From NCBI RefSeq assembly GCF_029504575.1, contig NZ_JAQFII010000001.1:6021001-6085000 (forward strand): 64,000 bases of DNA, written 5' to 3'. Positions 28,780-37,405 of this stretch are shown in pieces. Below the pieces are notes generated by a model. The model was given only the letters and a program-made list of their open reading frames with translations, was not told where the DNA came from and did no database searches. A program made the translations under genes and the position numbers. Numbering within the stretch: position 1 is the first letter of the stretch; each line of letters begins with the position of its first letter. Source of the stretch: Streptomyces sp. SPB162. Its GTDB lineage: Bacteria > Actinomycetota > Actinomycetes > Streptomycetales > Streptomycetaceae.

Positions 28780-30297
28780 GTGAGTACGAGTACGCAGCAG
28801 AACCCGCCCTCGTCGGGCAGGAACCCGAACGGAGTGTTCCGGACCAAGTCCGTCGAGCAGTCCATGCGGGACACCGAGGAACCGGAACATGCGCTCAAGC
28901 GGTCCCTGTCGGCCCTGGACCTCACCGTCTTCGGCGTCGGCGTCATCATCGGCACCGGCATCTTCGTGCTCACCGGCACCGTGGCGAAGGACAACGCGGG
29001 GCCCGCGGTCGCCCTCGCCTTCGTCGTGGCCGGGGTGGTGTGCGGGCTCGCGGCCCTCTGCTACGCCGAGTTGGCCTCCACGGTCCCGGTCGCCGGGTCC
29101 GCGTACACCTTCTCCTTCGCCACCCTCGGCGAGCTTCCGGCGTGGATCATCGGCTGGGACCTGGTGCTGGAGTTCGCGCTGGGCACGGCGGTGGTGGCGG
29201 TCGGCTGGTCGGGCTACGTGCGGTCGCTGCTGGACAACGCGGGCTGGCACCTGCCGCAGGCCCTGTCCGGTACCAGCGACGCGAACGGGTTCGGGTTCGA
29301 CCTGTTGGCGTTCCTGCTGGTGCTGCTGTTGACCGGGGTGTTGGTGCTCGGCATGAAGCTCTCCGCGCGGGTCACCTCGGTGATCGTCGCGATCAAGTTG
29401 GCCGTGGTGCTGCTGGTCATCATCGCGGGCGCGTTCTTCATCAAGAGCGCCAACTACAAGCCCTTCATCCCGGACGCGGTCGCCTCCGCCAAGGCGTCGG
29501 GCCTCAAGGCACCCCTGATCCAGACGATGTTCGGCTACGCGCCGACGAGCTTCGGCGTCCAGGGCATCTTCACCGCCGCGGCCGTCGTCTTCTTCGCCTT
29601 CATCGGCTTCGACATCGTGGCGACCGCGGCCGAGGAGACCAAGAACCCGCAGCGGGACATGCCGCGCGGCATCCTCGGCTCGCTCTTCATCTGCACGGCG
29701 CTGTACGTCGCCGTGTCGATCGTGGTCACCGGTATGCAGAAGTACACCGAGCTGTCGGTGGACGCGCCGCTCGCCGACGCCTTCAAGGCGACCGGGCACC
29801 CGTGGTTCGCCGGCGTCATCAGCTTCGGTGCGGCGGTCGGCCTCACCACGGTCTGCATGATCCTGCTGCTCGGCCAGACCCGGGTGTTCTTCGCGATGAG
29901 CCGCGACGGGCTCATTCCCCGGTTCTTCTCCAGGGTCCACCCGCAGTTCCGCACGCCGTACCGCTCGACGGTCCTGCTCGGCGTGCTCATCGCCGTGATC
30001 GCGGGCTTCACCAGCATCTCGGAGCTGGCGGCGCTGGTGAACATCGGCACGCTGTTCGCCTTCGTGCTGGTCGCGGTCGGCGTCGTCATCCTGCGCCGCA
30101 GCCGGCCCGACCTGCCGCGCTCCTTCCGCACCCCGTGGGTGCCGGTGCTGCCGATCGTCTCGGTGGGCGCCTCGCTGTGGCTCATGCTGAACCTGCCGAG
30201 CCAGACCTGGGTGCGGTTCGGGATCTGGATGGTGATCGGTGTCGTCGTCTACTTCCTGTACGGCCGAAGCCACAGTCGGTTGAACAAGGACGCCTGA
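28780..30297 (+). CDS. APC-family amino acid permease (cationic amino acid transporter type)
   Basis: 505 residues from GTG 28780, eight bases after AGGAGG. Twelve to fourteen membrane segments. The first holds GVGVIIGTGIFVLTGTVA, the substrate-binding G-x-G-I-F motif of the APC superfamily; FFAFIGFDIVATAAEETKNP is the conserved TM6 region. It most resembles YfnA/CAT-type transporters for arginine, lysine or similar amino acids. The exact substrate is unknown. Only about 20 bases separate it from the next gene. Confidence 0.88.
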   Translation: MSTSTQQNPPSSGRNPNGVFRTKSVEQSMRDTEEPEHALKRSLSALDLTVFGVGVIIGTGIFVLTGTVAKDNAGPAVALAFVVAGVVCGLAALCYAELASTVPVAGSAYTFSFATLGELPAWIIGWDLVLEFALGTAVVAVGWSGYVRSLLDNAGWHLPQALSGTSDANGFGFDLLAFLLVLLLTGVLVLGMKLSARVTSVIVAIKLAVVLLVIIAGAFFIKSANYKPFIPDAVASAKASGLKAPLIQTMFGYAPTSFGVQGIFTAAAVVFFAFIGFDIVATAAEETKNPQRDMPRGILGSLFICTALYVAVSIVVTGMQKYTELSVDAPLADAFKATGHPWFAGVISFGAAVGLTTVCMILLLGQTRVFFAMSRDGLIPRFFSRVHPQFRTPYRSTVLLGVLIAVIAGFTSISELAALVNIGTLFAFVLVAVGVVILRRSRPDLPRSFRTPWVPVLPIVSVGASLWLMLNLPSQTWVRFGIWMVIGVVVYFLYGRSHSRLNKDA

Positions 30298-30317
30298 CCG
30301 ACGGTACGTTGTCAGGC

Positions 30318-31856
30318 GTGCCATCGGCCCCGAAGACGACGAGCGCCGCCACCGCCGCCCTCCCCGCCCCGTCCGAGCCGGCCGGCGGGGGCGCCCGGAG
30401 CCGCCGGAACCGGCGGCTCCGGGCGCCGGACCGCTACTGGGTGCGGCTGACGGCGGCGCTGGCCGTACTCGCCGCCCTCGTGCGCGTTCCGTCGTTCCTG
30501 CGCCCGGTCTGGAACCCCGACGAGGGCTACCTCGCGGTCCAGGCACGGATGCTCGCCCACGGCGGGGTGCTCTACGACACCGTCGTCGACCGCAAGCCGC
30601 CGCTGCTGCCCTGGCTCTACGAGGGGCTGTTCGCGGTCTTCGGCGACGACTCGCTGTGGCCGCCGCGCGCCGCCGCCGTCGTGGCCCAACTCGCCACCGC
30701 CCTGCTGCTCGCCTCCGTCGCCCGCCGCCGCTGGGGCGGCCGGGCGGGTGCCGCCGCGGGCGCGGGGTACCTGCTGCTCTCCATCGGCCTGGCCCCCGAG
30801 GACACCCAGGCCGCCTCCTTCGGCGTGTTCATGCTGCCGTGGACCGCCCTGGCCTTCTGGGCGGCCGACCGCCGCCGCTGGGGCCCGGCGGGCCTGGCCG
30901 TCGCGGGCGCGGCGCTGACCAAGCAGACCGGCGGCGCGGTGCTGCTGCCCGTGCTGTGGATGCTGTGGAGCGCGCGGCGGGCGCCCGAGCCGCCCGGCCG
31001 GGCCGCCGCCCTGCGGCTGCTCGCCGGCTGTGTCCTGCCGGTGGCGGCCGTCGCGATCCTGACCGGCCCGTCCCGGTTCGTGTTCTGGACGGTCACCGGT
31101 TCCGGCTCCTACGCCTCCGCGTCCGGTGCCTGGGGCGTGGCGCTGGGGCGCGGCCTGGGGAACGCCGGGATCCTGGCCGCGGCGGGGGCGGCCTTCATCG
31201 TCCCGGCGGTCCTCGCGGCGGCCCGCGGGGGCGGCGCCGGACGGCTCACCGCCGATCTGTGGGTCTGGCTGGGCGCCTCGGCGCTCGGCGTCGTCTTCGG
31301 CTTCCAGTTCTACGGCCACTACTTCCTGCAGTTGATCCCGCCGCTGGTGCTCATCGGGGTGGGCGCGCTGCGCGGGCTGCCGCGCTGGTGGCCCGCGGCC
31401 ATCGCCTGGACGGTGCTCGCGAGCGCCGCATTCGCCGTCTGGGGCCTGACCGCGCCGCGGACCGAGTTGGACCACGCCGACGCCGTCGCCGCAGCCGTAC
31501 GGGCCCGCACCGGCCCAGGGGAGACCGTCCTGGTCTGGGGGATGCACCCCGAGCAGTACTGGCTCTCCGGCCGGGCCCCCGCGAGCCGCTATCTGACGGC
31601 CGGCTTCCTGACGAACTTCAGCGGCGGCCGCGGCGGCGCACGGGTCGGGGAGCGGTACGCGGTCCCCGGCGCCTGGCGCACCTTCGGCGAGGAGGCGGCG
31701 CTGCGCCCGGCCGACCTGATCGTCGACGACTCGCGTGGAGCGCCGTACGCCCCGGCCCTGACACCGACCCTGCGGCGGATGCTGGACACTGGGTACCGTC
31801 CCGTGGACACCGTCGGCGGCGCGGTCCTGTACGCCCGGCTCCCGGCTCCTCGCTAG
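30318..31856 (+). CDS. Polytopic membrane glycosyltransferase (GT39/ArnT-like)
   Basis: 512 residues from GTG 30318. A short disordered N-terminus precedes about ten membrane spans. RPVWNPDEGYLAVQARMLAHG has the D-E pair after the first span typical of GT-C enzymes that use polyprenyl-phosphate sugars, and VVDRKPPLLPWLYE is the next conserved loop. GFQFYGHYFLQLIPPLVLI is a conserved late segment. It probably moves a sugar from a lipid carrier onto an extracytoplasmic acceptor (protein, lipid or polymer). The acceptor is unknown. Confidence 0.8.
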   Translation: MPSAPKTTSAATAALPAPSEPAGGGARSRRNRRLRAPDRYWVRLTAALAVLAALVRVPSFLRPVWNPDEGYLAVQARMLAHGGVLYDTVVDRKPPLLPWLYEGLFAVFGDDSLWPPRAAAVVAQLATALLLASVARRRWGGRAGAAAGAGYLLLSIGLAPEDTQAASFGVFMLPWTALAFWAADRRRWGPAGLAVAGAALTKQTGGAVLLPVLWMLWSARRAPEPPGRAAALRLLAGCVLPVAAVAILTGPSRFVFWTVTGSGSYASASGAWGVALGRGLGNAGILAAAGAAFIVPAVLAAARGGGAGRLTADLWVWLGASALGVVFGFQFYGHYFLQLIPPLVLIGVGALRGLPRWWPAAIAWTVLASAAFAVWGLTAPRTELDHADAVAAAVRARTGPGETVLVWGMHPEQYWLSGRAPASRYLTAGFLTNFSGGRGGARVGERYAVPGAWRTFGEEAALRPADLIVDDSRGAPYAPALTPTLRRMLDTGYRPVDTVGGAVLYARLPAPR

Positions 31857-31947
31857 CTCCCGCCAGGGCCCCTGGGGCCGGTCGCGACGCGTCCCGGTGG
31901 TATACAGGCGACTTGGCAGAGCACGTTGATCGAGGTGGCGGTTTTTC

Positions 31948-32754
31948 ATGACGGAGTCCAAGGGACTCAAGGACCGGAACGACACGGCGGACTCCGGGGC
32001 GGCGCCCCGCAAAAGTCTCCTGCAGCGCTGGCGGCCGTATGCCGCGGGCATTGTGGTGCTCGCGGTGGTGTTCGGGGCATCCGCGGTCATCGGCGCGCAC
32101 GTGCGCGGTGCGAAGGCGGACAAGGTGAAGCCGCCCGCGAACGCGGCGGGTCCGGACGGACAGGCGAAGCTGGCGGTGCCGGTGCGGCCGAGCGTCCCGG
32201 TGACGCTGACCGTGTTCGAGGACCTGCGCAGCCCGCAGTCCAAGGCGTTCGCCGAGGAGTACGCGGACACCTTCCAGAAGCTGCTGGCGACCGGACAGGT
32301 GCAGATCCAGTACCGGCTGGTCACCCGCACCGACGCGCGGCTGGGCGGCCACGGCTCCCGTGAGGCCGCCAACGCGGCCGCGTGCGCCCAGGACCAGGGG
32401 CGGTTCACGCAGTTCGTGCAGCAGGTCTGGAACCGGCAGCCGGATCCGTCGGACGACGCGCTGAGCAGCCAGAGTCTGCTGAAGGAGCTGTCGGAGAAGG
32501 CCGGGAAGATCGACGAGGGCAAGTTCGTACCGTGCCTGAAGGGCGACGACCACGAGGGCTGGGTCGCGAAGTCCGACGCCGACTTCGTGGCGGGCGTCTA
32601 CGGCGAGGTGCCGGTCCTCCAGATCAACGGCGAGACGCTGCCGGACGTCCAGAAGACGCTGACGCCGTCGAAACTGCGCTCGCAGGTGGAGAAGGAGGCC
32701 AAGAAGGTGTCCGACGAGACCGCGCCGTCGGGGCAGCCGAGCCTCGCGAGCTGA
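31948..32754 (+). CDS. Membrane-anchored DsbA-like thioredoxin-fold protein without CxxC
   Basis: 268 residues: a basic N-terminus, one membrane anchor (YAAGIVVLAVVFGASAVIGA), then an extracytoplasmic thioredoxin-fold domain of the DsbA/thioredoxin_4 type. VTLTVFEDLRSPQSKAFAEE aligns with the strand and active-site helix of the family, but the C-P-x-C position reads S-P-Q-S. The cis-Pro loop is present as EVPVLQING. Two other cysteines (AACAQDQG, FVPCLKG) remain. Without the redox pair it cannot be a standard oxidase. A substrate-holding or structural role is inference. Confidence 0.8.
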   Translation: MTESKGLKDRNDTADSGAAPRKSLLQRWRPYAAGIVVLAVVFGASAVIGAHVRGAKADKVKPPANAAGPDGQAKLAVPVRPSVPVTLTVFEDLRSPQSKAFAEEYADTFQKLLATGQVQIQYRLVTRTDARLGGHGSREAANAAACAQDQGRFTQFVQQVWNRQPDPSDDALSSQSLLKELSEKAGKIDEGKFVPCLKGDDHEGWVAKSDADFVAGVYGEVPVLQINGETLPDVQKTLTPSKLRSQVEKEAKKVSDETAPSGQPSLAS

Positions 32755-32893
32755 ACCCCTTCCCGAACGCTTTCCCACTCCTCCGTGACCGGGCACGTCC
32801 TCGGCTGGCTCAGACATATCCGACAATCCGTCAATTTTCTGACGAAATCGGGTATCAAGGGCATGTGACGTCCGATCACGGAGGAGTGTGCGC

Positions 32894-34186
32894 ATGTCCA
32901 TACCGCTGTTCGACGACGTAGAACCGCTCTCCGGCTGCATCTGCGAGGAGTGCGCGCGACAGCGCCTCACCGACTCGGTGACGCGCGACACCGGTACGTG
33001 CGGCAGCGCGACCGCGGCCACCCGGGCGATCGTCGTGGCCGCCGCCGCCGGCACGGCCGTCAGCTGCGCGGCGGGCGCGGTCGCCGCGGCCACCGCCCCC
33101 AGTGCCGCCACCCGTTCCGTGCTCGGCCAGGCCCGCCTCGCGGCGCCGGTGACGGCCCCGCTGCATCTGACGCGGGACCAGATCCTGGACCGGGCACAGC
33201 TCTGGGTCGACGCCCAGGTGCCGTACAGCCTGTCCGCCTTGTGGTCGGACGGGTACCGCCAGGACTGCTCGGGCTTCATCTCCATGGCCTGGGGTCTCGG
33301 CACCAACGCGTGGACCGGCAGCCTGCCGGAGTACGCGACGCGGATCGAGCGGGACGCCCTGCAGCCCGGCGACATCCTGCTGTTCCACAACCAGGCGAAC
33401 CCGGAGAAGGGCTCGCACGCCGTCATCTTCGGCGGCTGGGCGGACTCCGACCACCGCCTGTACACCGCGATGGAGCAGACCCAGCCGCACACCCGGGTCC
33501 AGACGACGCCCATGGCCTACTGGACCAACTCCGACAAGTACGTGGCCTACCGGTACAAGTACCTGGTGTCCGGCACCGGCGACCCCGCGCCGGGCGGCAC
33601 CGGCACGACGGGCAACCCGGGCACCCCAGGCGGCACCGGCACGCCGGGGAGCAACGCCTACCCCGGGGCCCGCGCGTTCGGGCCCGGCGCGAACAACGCG
33701 GCCGTCACCCGACTGGGCACCCTGCTCATCTCCCGCGGCGCCAGGTCCTACTACGTCGTCGGCGCCGGTCCGCTCTGGAGCGTGGCCGACCGCGACGCCA
33801 CCAAAGCCTTCCAGCGCGCCCAGGGCTGGTCCGGCGGCGACGCCGACGGCCTGCCGGGACCCGCCACCTGGGAGTACCTGGTGGACGGCGCCGGCCGGAA
33901 CATCCCCGCCGGCGCTCCCGTGACGCGGCCGACCGGCGGTTCCACGGCACCCCGCTACCCCGGCGCCGCCTCCTTCCGCCGCGGGCAGTCCAACGACCAC
34001 GTGCTGACGCTCGGGCGGCGGCTCGTCGCCAGGGGCTTCGGCAAGAGCTACCGCGTGGGCCCCAGCCGTACCTGGGGCGAGGCCGACCGCCGCGCCGTCG
34101 AGGCGTTCCAACGTGCCCAGGGCTGGTCCGGGCGCGACGCGGACGGCTACCCCGGACCGGAGACCTGGAGACGACTCTTCCTGTGA
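32894..34186 (+). CDS. Cell-wall amidase-like protein with two C-terminal peptidoglycan-binding domains
   Basis: 430 residues from ATG 32894 (GGAGGAG upstream). The N-terminus has a Cys cluster, GCICEECARQRL, before a hydrophobic stretch (AIVVAAAAGTAVSCAAGAVA). An NlpC/P60-CHAP-like domain follows: DGYRQDCSGFISMAWGL holds the catalytic Cys and HAVIFGGWAD the His. A Gly/Thr/Pro linker leads to two peptidoglycan-binding type 1 repeats ending WEYLVDG and WRRLFL, each containing FQRAQGWSG. It probably cleaves stem peptides in the wall. It overlaps the SPFH gene by GTGA. Confidence 0.82.
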   Translation: MSIPLFDDVEPLSGCICEECARQRLTDSVTRDTGTCGSATAATRAIVVAAAAGTAVSCAAGAVAAATAPSAATRSVLGQARLAAPVTAPLHLTRDQILDRAQLWVDAQVPYSLSALWSDGYRQDCSGFISMAWGLGTNAWTGSLPEYATRIERDALQPGDILLFHNQANPEKGSHAVIFGGWADSDHRLYTAMEQTQPHTRVQTTPMAYWTNSDKYVAYRYKYLVSGTGDPAPGGTGTTGNPGTPGGTGTPGSNAYPGARAFGPGANNAAVTRLGTLLISRGARSYYVVGAGPLWSVADRDATKAFQRAQGWSGGDADGLPGPATWEYLVDGAGRNIPAGAPVTRPTGGSTAPRYPGAASFRRGQSNDHVLTLGRRLVARGFGKSYRVGPSRTWGEADRRAVEAFQRAQGWSGRDADGYPGPETWRRLFL

Positions 34187-35199
34187 CGACTCACGCCCCC
34201 ACCGCGGACGCGGCCCTGGCCGCCACCACCGTCCTGCCCGCCGTCATCCCCACCGCCGCCGTCACGCCGTCCGCCCGCACCATCACCGTCTCCGACCTCG
34301 TCGAGAGGCCCGGCCGCTGCCTGCCGGGCTGGACCGCGGCGCTCACCGCGCTGGTCGCGGCCGTCGTCGGCGGCTGGCTGCTGTGGCGGACGGGCGTGCT
34401 GCCCGAGCGGCTGGCCGGCCACACCGTGCTGCCCGGGGCGCCGGCACCCCGTGACCTGACCGGCCTGTGGGGCGCGGTGCTGCTGCTCGGCGCGCTGGCC
34501 GCGTTCGCCGCGGGCGGCCTCACCCGCGGCCGTCCCGGCAACGTCTGGGTGCTGACCCGGCACGGCGCCTACCAGGGCAGCGTCCGGGACACCGGCCTGC
34601 TGTGGATCAGCCCGCTGCTCGGCCGCCGCCGGATGGACGTCAGCCTGCGGCACTGGCGCAGCCGCGCGATCGAGACGGTCGACGCGGACGGCACCCCGCT
34701 GCACGTCGGCGTCCTGATCGTCTGGCGGGTCCGTGACACCGCACGGGCCGCCTTCGCCATCGACGACCACGCGCGCTACCTGCGCGAACAGGTGGAGTGT
34801 GCGGTCGCCCGTGCCGTCTCCCAACTGCCCGTCGACGACTTCCGCGGCTCGGGGCCGACCCTGCGCGACTCCGAACGCCTCGGCGACCAGCTCACCCGGC
34901 TGCTCGCCGCCGACATGCGCCCGGTCGGCGTCGAGGTCTTCTCGGCGCAGCCCGTACGCCTGGAATACGCGCCCGAGGTGGCCGGCGCGATGCGGCGGGC
35001 CCAGGTCACCGCGCTCGACGCCAAGCACCGCCGGGCGGTGCTCGACGACGTGCTCGCGGCGGTCGCCGAGACGGTGCGCGGCCTGACCGACCGCGGGCTG
35101 GTCCAACTCGACGACTACGAGCGGAGGTCGCTGGTCCGGGACCTGACGGTGGCCTTCTACACGGCGCGCGGGCCGGTGGCCGAGGCGCCCAGGAAATAG
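34183..35199 (+). CDS. SPFH/band-7 domain membrane protein
   Basis: 338 residues from GTG 34183, coupled to the upstream wall-hydrolase gene (overlap GTGA). Two membrane segments, LTALVAAVVGGWLLWRTGVL and AVLLLGALAAFAAGGL, precede a band-7/stomatin-like domain with GLLWISPLLGRRRMDVSLR, LHVGVLIVWRVRDTARAAF and AVARAVSQLPVDDF, followed by a C-terminal helical part. SPFH proteins organise membrane microdomains and often regulate proteases or wall enzymes. Pairing with a peptidoglycan hydrolase suggests it positions or controls that enzyme (inference). Confidence 0.82.
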   Translation: MTTHAPTADAALAATTVLPAVIPTAAVTPSARTITVSDLVERPGRCLPGWTAALTALVAAVVGGWLLWRTGVLPERLAGHTVLPGAPAPRDLTGLWGAVLLLGALAAFAAGGLTRGRPGNVWVLTRHGAYQGSVRDTGLLWISPLLGRRRMDVSLRHWRSRAIETVDADGTPLHVGVLIVWRVRDTARAAFAIDDHARYLREQVECAVARAVSQLPVDDFRGSGPTLRDSERLGDQLTRLLAADMRPVGVEVFSAQPVRLEYAPEVAGAMRRAQVTALDAKHRRAVLDDVLAAVAETVRGLTDRGLVQLDDYERRSLVRDLTVAFYTARGPVAEAPRK

Positions 35200-35215
35200 C
35201 GGTGCCAAGGAAGAA

Positions 35216-35263
35216 GCCCCCGGCGGGGTCCTGACCAGTTGCGGTCAGGACCCCGCCGGGGGC
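35216..35263. terminator. Perfect 21-bp-stem bidirectional terminator
   Basis: Arms 35216-35236 and 35243-35263 are exact reverse complements with loop AGTTGC. It lies between the convergent SPFH and fadB genes. Confidence 0.85.
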
Positions 35264-35278
35264 CGTTGCTTCACGGTG

Positions 35279-37405
35279 CTACGCGGGCACGCTCGCGACG
35301 CCCGGGGCGAGGAACGGCTTGCCGTTCACCCGCTGCGAGACACCCTCGCGGTCCAGGTACGGGGTGATCCCGCCCAGGTGGAAGGGCCAGCCGGCGCCGG
35401 TGATCAGGCAGAGGTCGATGTCCTGCGCCTCGGCGACGACACCCTCGTCGAGCATGAGCCCGATCTCCTGCGCCACGGCGTCCAGCACCCGGGCGCGGAC
35501 CTGCTCCTCGGTGAGCACCGAGTCGCCCTGCACCAGCAGCGCGGCGACCTCGGGGTCCAGCTCCGGCTTGCCGGAATCGTAGACGTAGAAGCCACGCTTG
35601 CCGGCCTTGACCACCGCGGCCAGGTTCTGCGAGACGGTGAACCGGTCGGGGAACGCCCGGTTGAGGGTCTCGGAGACGTGCAGCCCGATGGCCGGGCCGA
35701 CCAGTTCCAGGAGCACCAGCGGCGACATCGGCAGGCCGAGCGGCTCGATGCCCTTCTCGGCGACGGCGACCGGGGTGCCCTCGTCGATGATGTTCTGGAT
35801 CTCGCCCATGAAGCGGGTCAGGATCCGGTTCACCACGAACGCCGGGGCGTCCTTGCAGAGCACCGCGGTCTTCTTGAGCTTGCGGGCCACACCGAACGCG
35901 GTGGCCAGCGACGCGTCGTCCGTCGCCTCGCCGCGCACGATCTCCAGCAGCGGGAGGATCGCGACCGGGTTGAAGAAGTGGAAGCCGACGACCCGCTCGG
36001 GGTTCTTCAGCTTCGACGCCATCTCGGTGACGGACAGCGAGGAGGTGTTGGTGGCGAGGATCGCGTGCGCCGGGGCGACCGCCTCGACCTCCGCGAACAC
36101 CTGCTGCTTGACGCCCATCTCCTCGAACACGGCCTCGATGATGAAGTCCGCGTCACCGAAACCGGCGGCCTTGTCGAGCGAACCGGTCACCAGCGCCTTG
36201 AGGCGGTTGGCCTGGTCCTGCTTGATGCGGCGCTTGCCGAGCAGCTTGTCGATCTCGCCGTGGACGTAGCCCACGCCCTTGTCGATGCGCTCCTGGTCGA
36301 TGTCGGTCAGCACGACCGGCACCTCGAGGCGGCGGGCGAACAGCAGCGCCAGCTGCGAGGCCATCAGGCCCGCGCCGACGACGCCGACCTTGGTGACCGG
36401 GCGGGCGAGGTTCTTGTCCGGCGCGCCGGCCGGCCGCTTCGCGCGCTTCTGCACCAGGTTGAAGGCGTAGATGCCGCTGCGCAGCTCGCCGCCCATGATG
36501 AGGTCCGCCAGCGCGGTGTCCTCGGCGTCGAAGCCCGCCTGCAGGTCGCCGTCCTTGGCGTTGGCGATGATCTCCAGTGCGCGGTAGGCGGCCGGGGCCG
36601 CGCCGTGCACCTTGGAGTCGGCGATGCCGCGGCCGCGCTCGACGGCCTGGTCCCAGGCCGCACCGCGATCGATCTCCGGGCGGTCCACGACGATCTCGCC
36701 GCGCAGCACCGCGGCGGTCCACGCCAGGGACTGCTCCAGGAAGTCCGCACCCTCGAACAGCGCGTCGGCGATGCCGAGTTCGAAGACCTGCGCGCCCTTG
36801 AGCTGGCGGTTCTGGTTCAGCGAGTTCTCGATGACGACGGTCACCGCGCGGTCCGCGCCGATCAGGTTCGGCAGCAGGGTGCAGCCGCCCCAGCCGGGGA
36901 CGAGACCGAGGAAGACCTCGGGCAGCGAGAACGCCGGCAGCGCCGCGGAGACGGTGCGGTAGGCGCAGTGCAGACCCACCTCGACACCGCCGCCCATCGC
37001 CGCGCCGTTGTAGTAGGCGAAGGTCGGGACCGCGAGGTGCGAGAGCCGCTTGAAGACCTCGTGGCCGCCCTTGCCGATGGCGAGCGCGTCCTCGTGGCGC
37101 TTCAGCAGCTCGACGCCCTTGAGGTCGGCGCCGACCGCGAAGATGAACGGCTTGCCGGTGATGCCGATGCCGGTGATGGTGCCCTCGGCGGCCTCGGCCT
37201 CGACCTGGTCGATCGCCGCGTCGAGGTTGGCCAGCGACTGCGGGCCGAAGGTGGTGGGCTTGGTGTGGTCCAGCCCGTTGTCCAGCGTGATGAGCGCGAA
37301 GCGTCCGGCGCCCGGGAGGTCGAGGTGGCGCACGTGCGCGCTCGTTACGACCTCGTCGGGGAACAGCTCGGCCGCACCCTTCAAAAGCTCGGCGGTGGTT
37401 GTCAC
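35279..37405 (-). CDS. fadB: Fatty acid oxidation complex alpha subunit (enoyl-CoA hydratase/3-hydroxyacyl-CoA dehydrogenase)
   Basis: 708 residues from GTG 37405, six bases after GGAGG. The N-terminal crotonase domain has GKPFIFAVGADLKGVELL, YYNGAAMGGGVEVGLHCAY (oxyanion hole) and SLPEVFLGLVPGWGG. The dehydrogenase domain has the NAD loop VGVVGAGLMASQLALLFARR, ATNTSSLSVTEMA and GFHFFNPV, with catalytic His. It performs the middle two beta-oxidation steps. Its start overlaps the thiolase stop by GTGA. The two genes appear as one open frame only because of the indel in the thiolase; they are separate proteins. Confidence 0.93.
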   Translation of the reverse strand: MTTTAELLKGAAELFPDEVVTSAHVRHLDLPGAGRFALITLDNGLDHTKPTTFGPQSLANLDAAIDQVEAEAAEGTITGIGITGKPFIFAVGADLKGVELLKRHEDALAIGKGGHEVFKRLSHLAVPTFAYYNGAAMGGGVEVGLHCAYRTVSAALPAFSLPEVFLGLVPGWGGCTLLPNLIGADRAVTVVIENSLNQNRQLKGAQVFELGIADALFEGADFLEQSLAWTAAVLRGEIVVDRPEIDRGAAWDQAVERGRGIADSKVHGAAPAAYRALEIIANAKDGDLQAGFDAEDTALADLIMGGELRSGIYAFNLVQKRAKRPAGAPDKNLARPVTKVGVVGAGLMASQLALLFARRLEVPVVLTDIDQERIDKGVGYVHGEIDKLLGKRRIKQDQANRLKALVTGSLDKAAGFGDADFIIEAVFEEMGVKQQVFAEVEAVAPAHAILATNTSSLSVTEMASKLKNPERVVGFHFFNPVAILPLLEIVRGEATDDASLATAFGVARKLKKTAVLCKDAPAFVVNRILTRFMGEIQNIIDEGTPVAVAEKGIEPLGLPMSPLVLLELVGPAIGLHVSETLNRAFPDRFTVSQNLAAVVKAGKRGFYVYDSGKPELDPEVAALLVQGDSVLTEEQVRARVLDAVAQEIGLMLDEGVVAEAQDIDLCLITGAGWPFHLGGITPYLDREGVSQRVNGKPFLAPGVASVPA

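Noticed and set aside
26865..28994. 709-codon open frame antisense to dxs
   Set aside because: Shadow of dxs with repetitive R/V/D/G composition and no recognisable domain.
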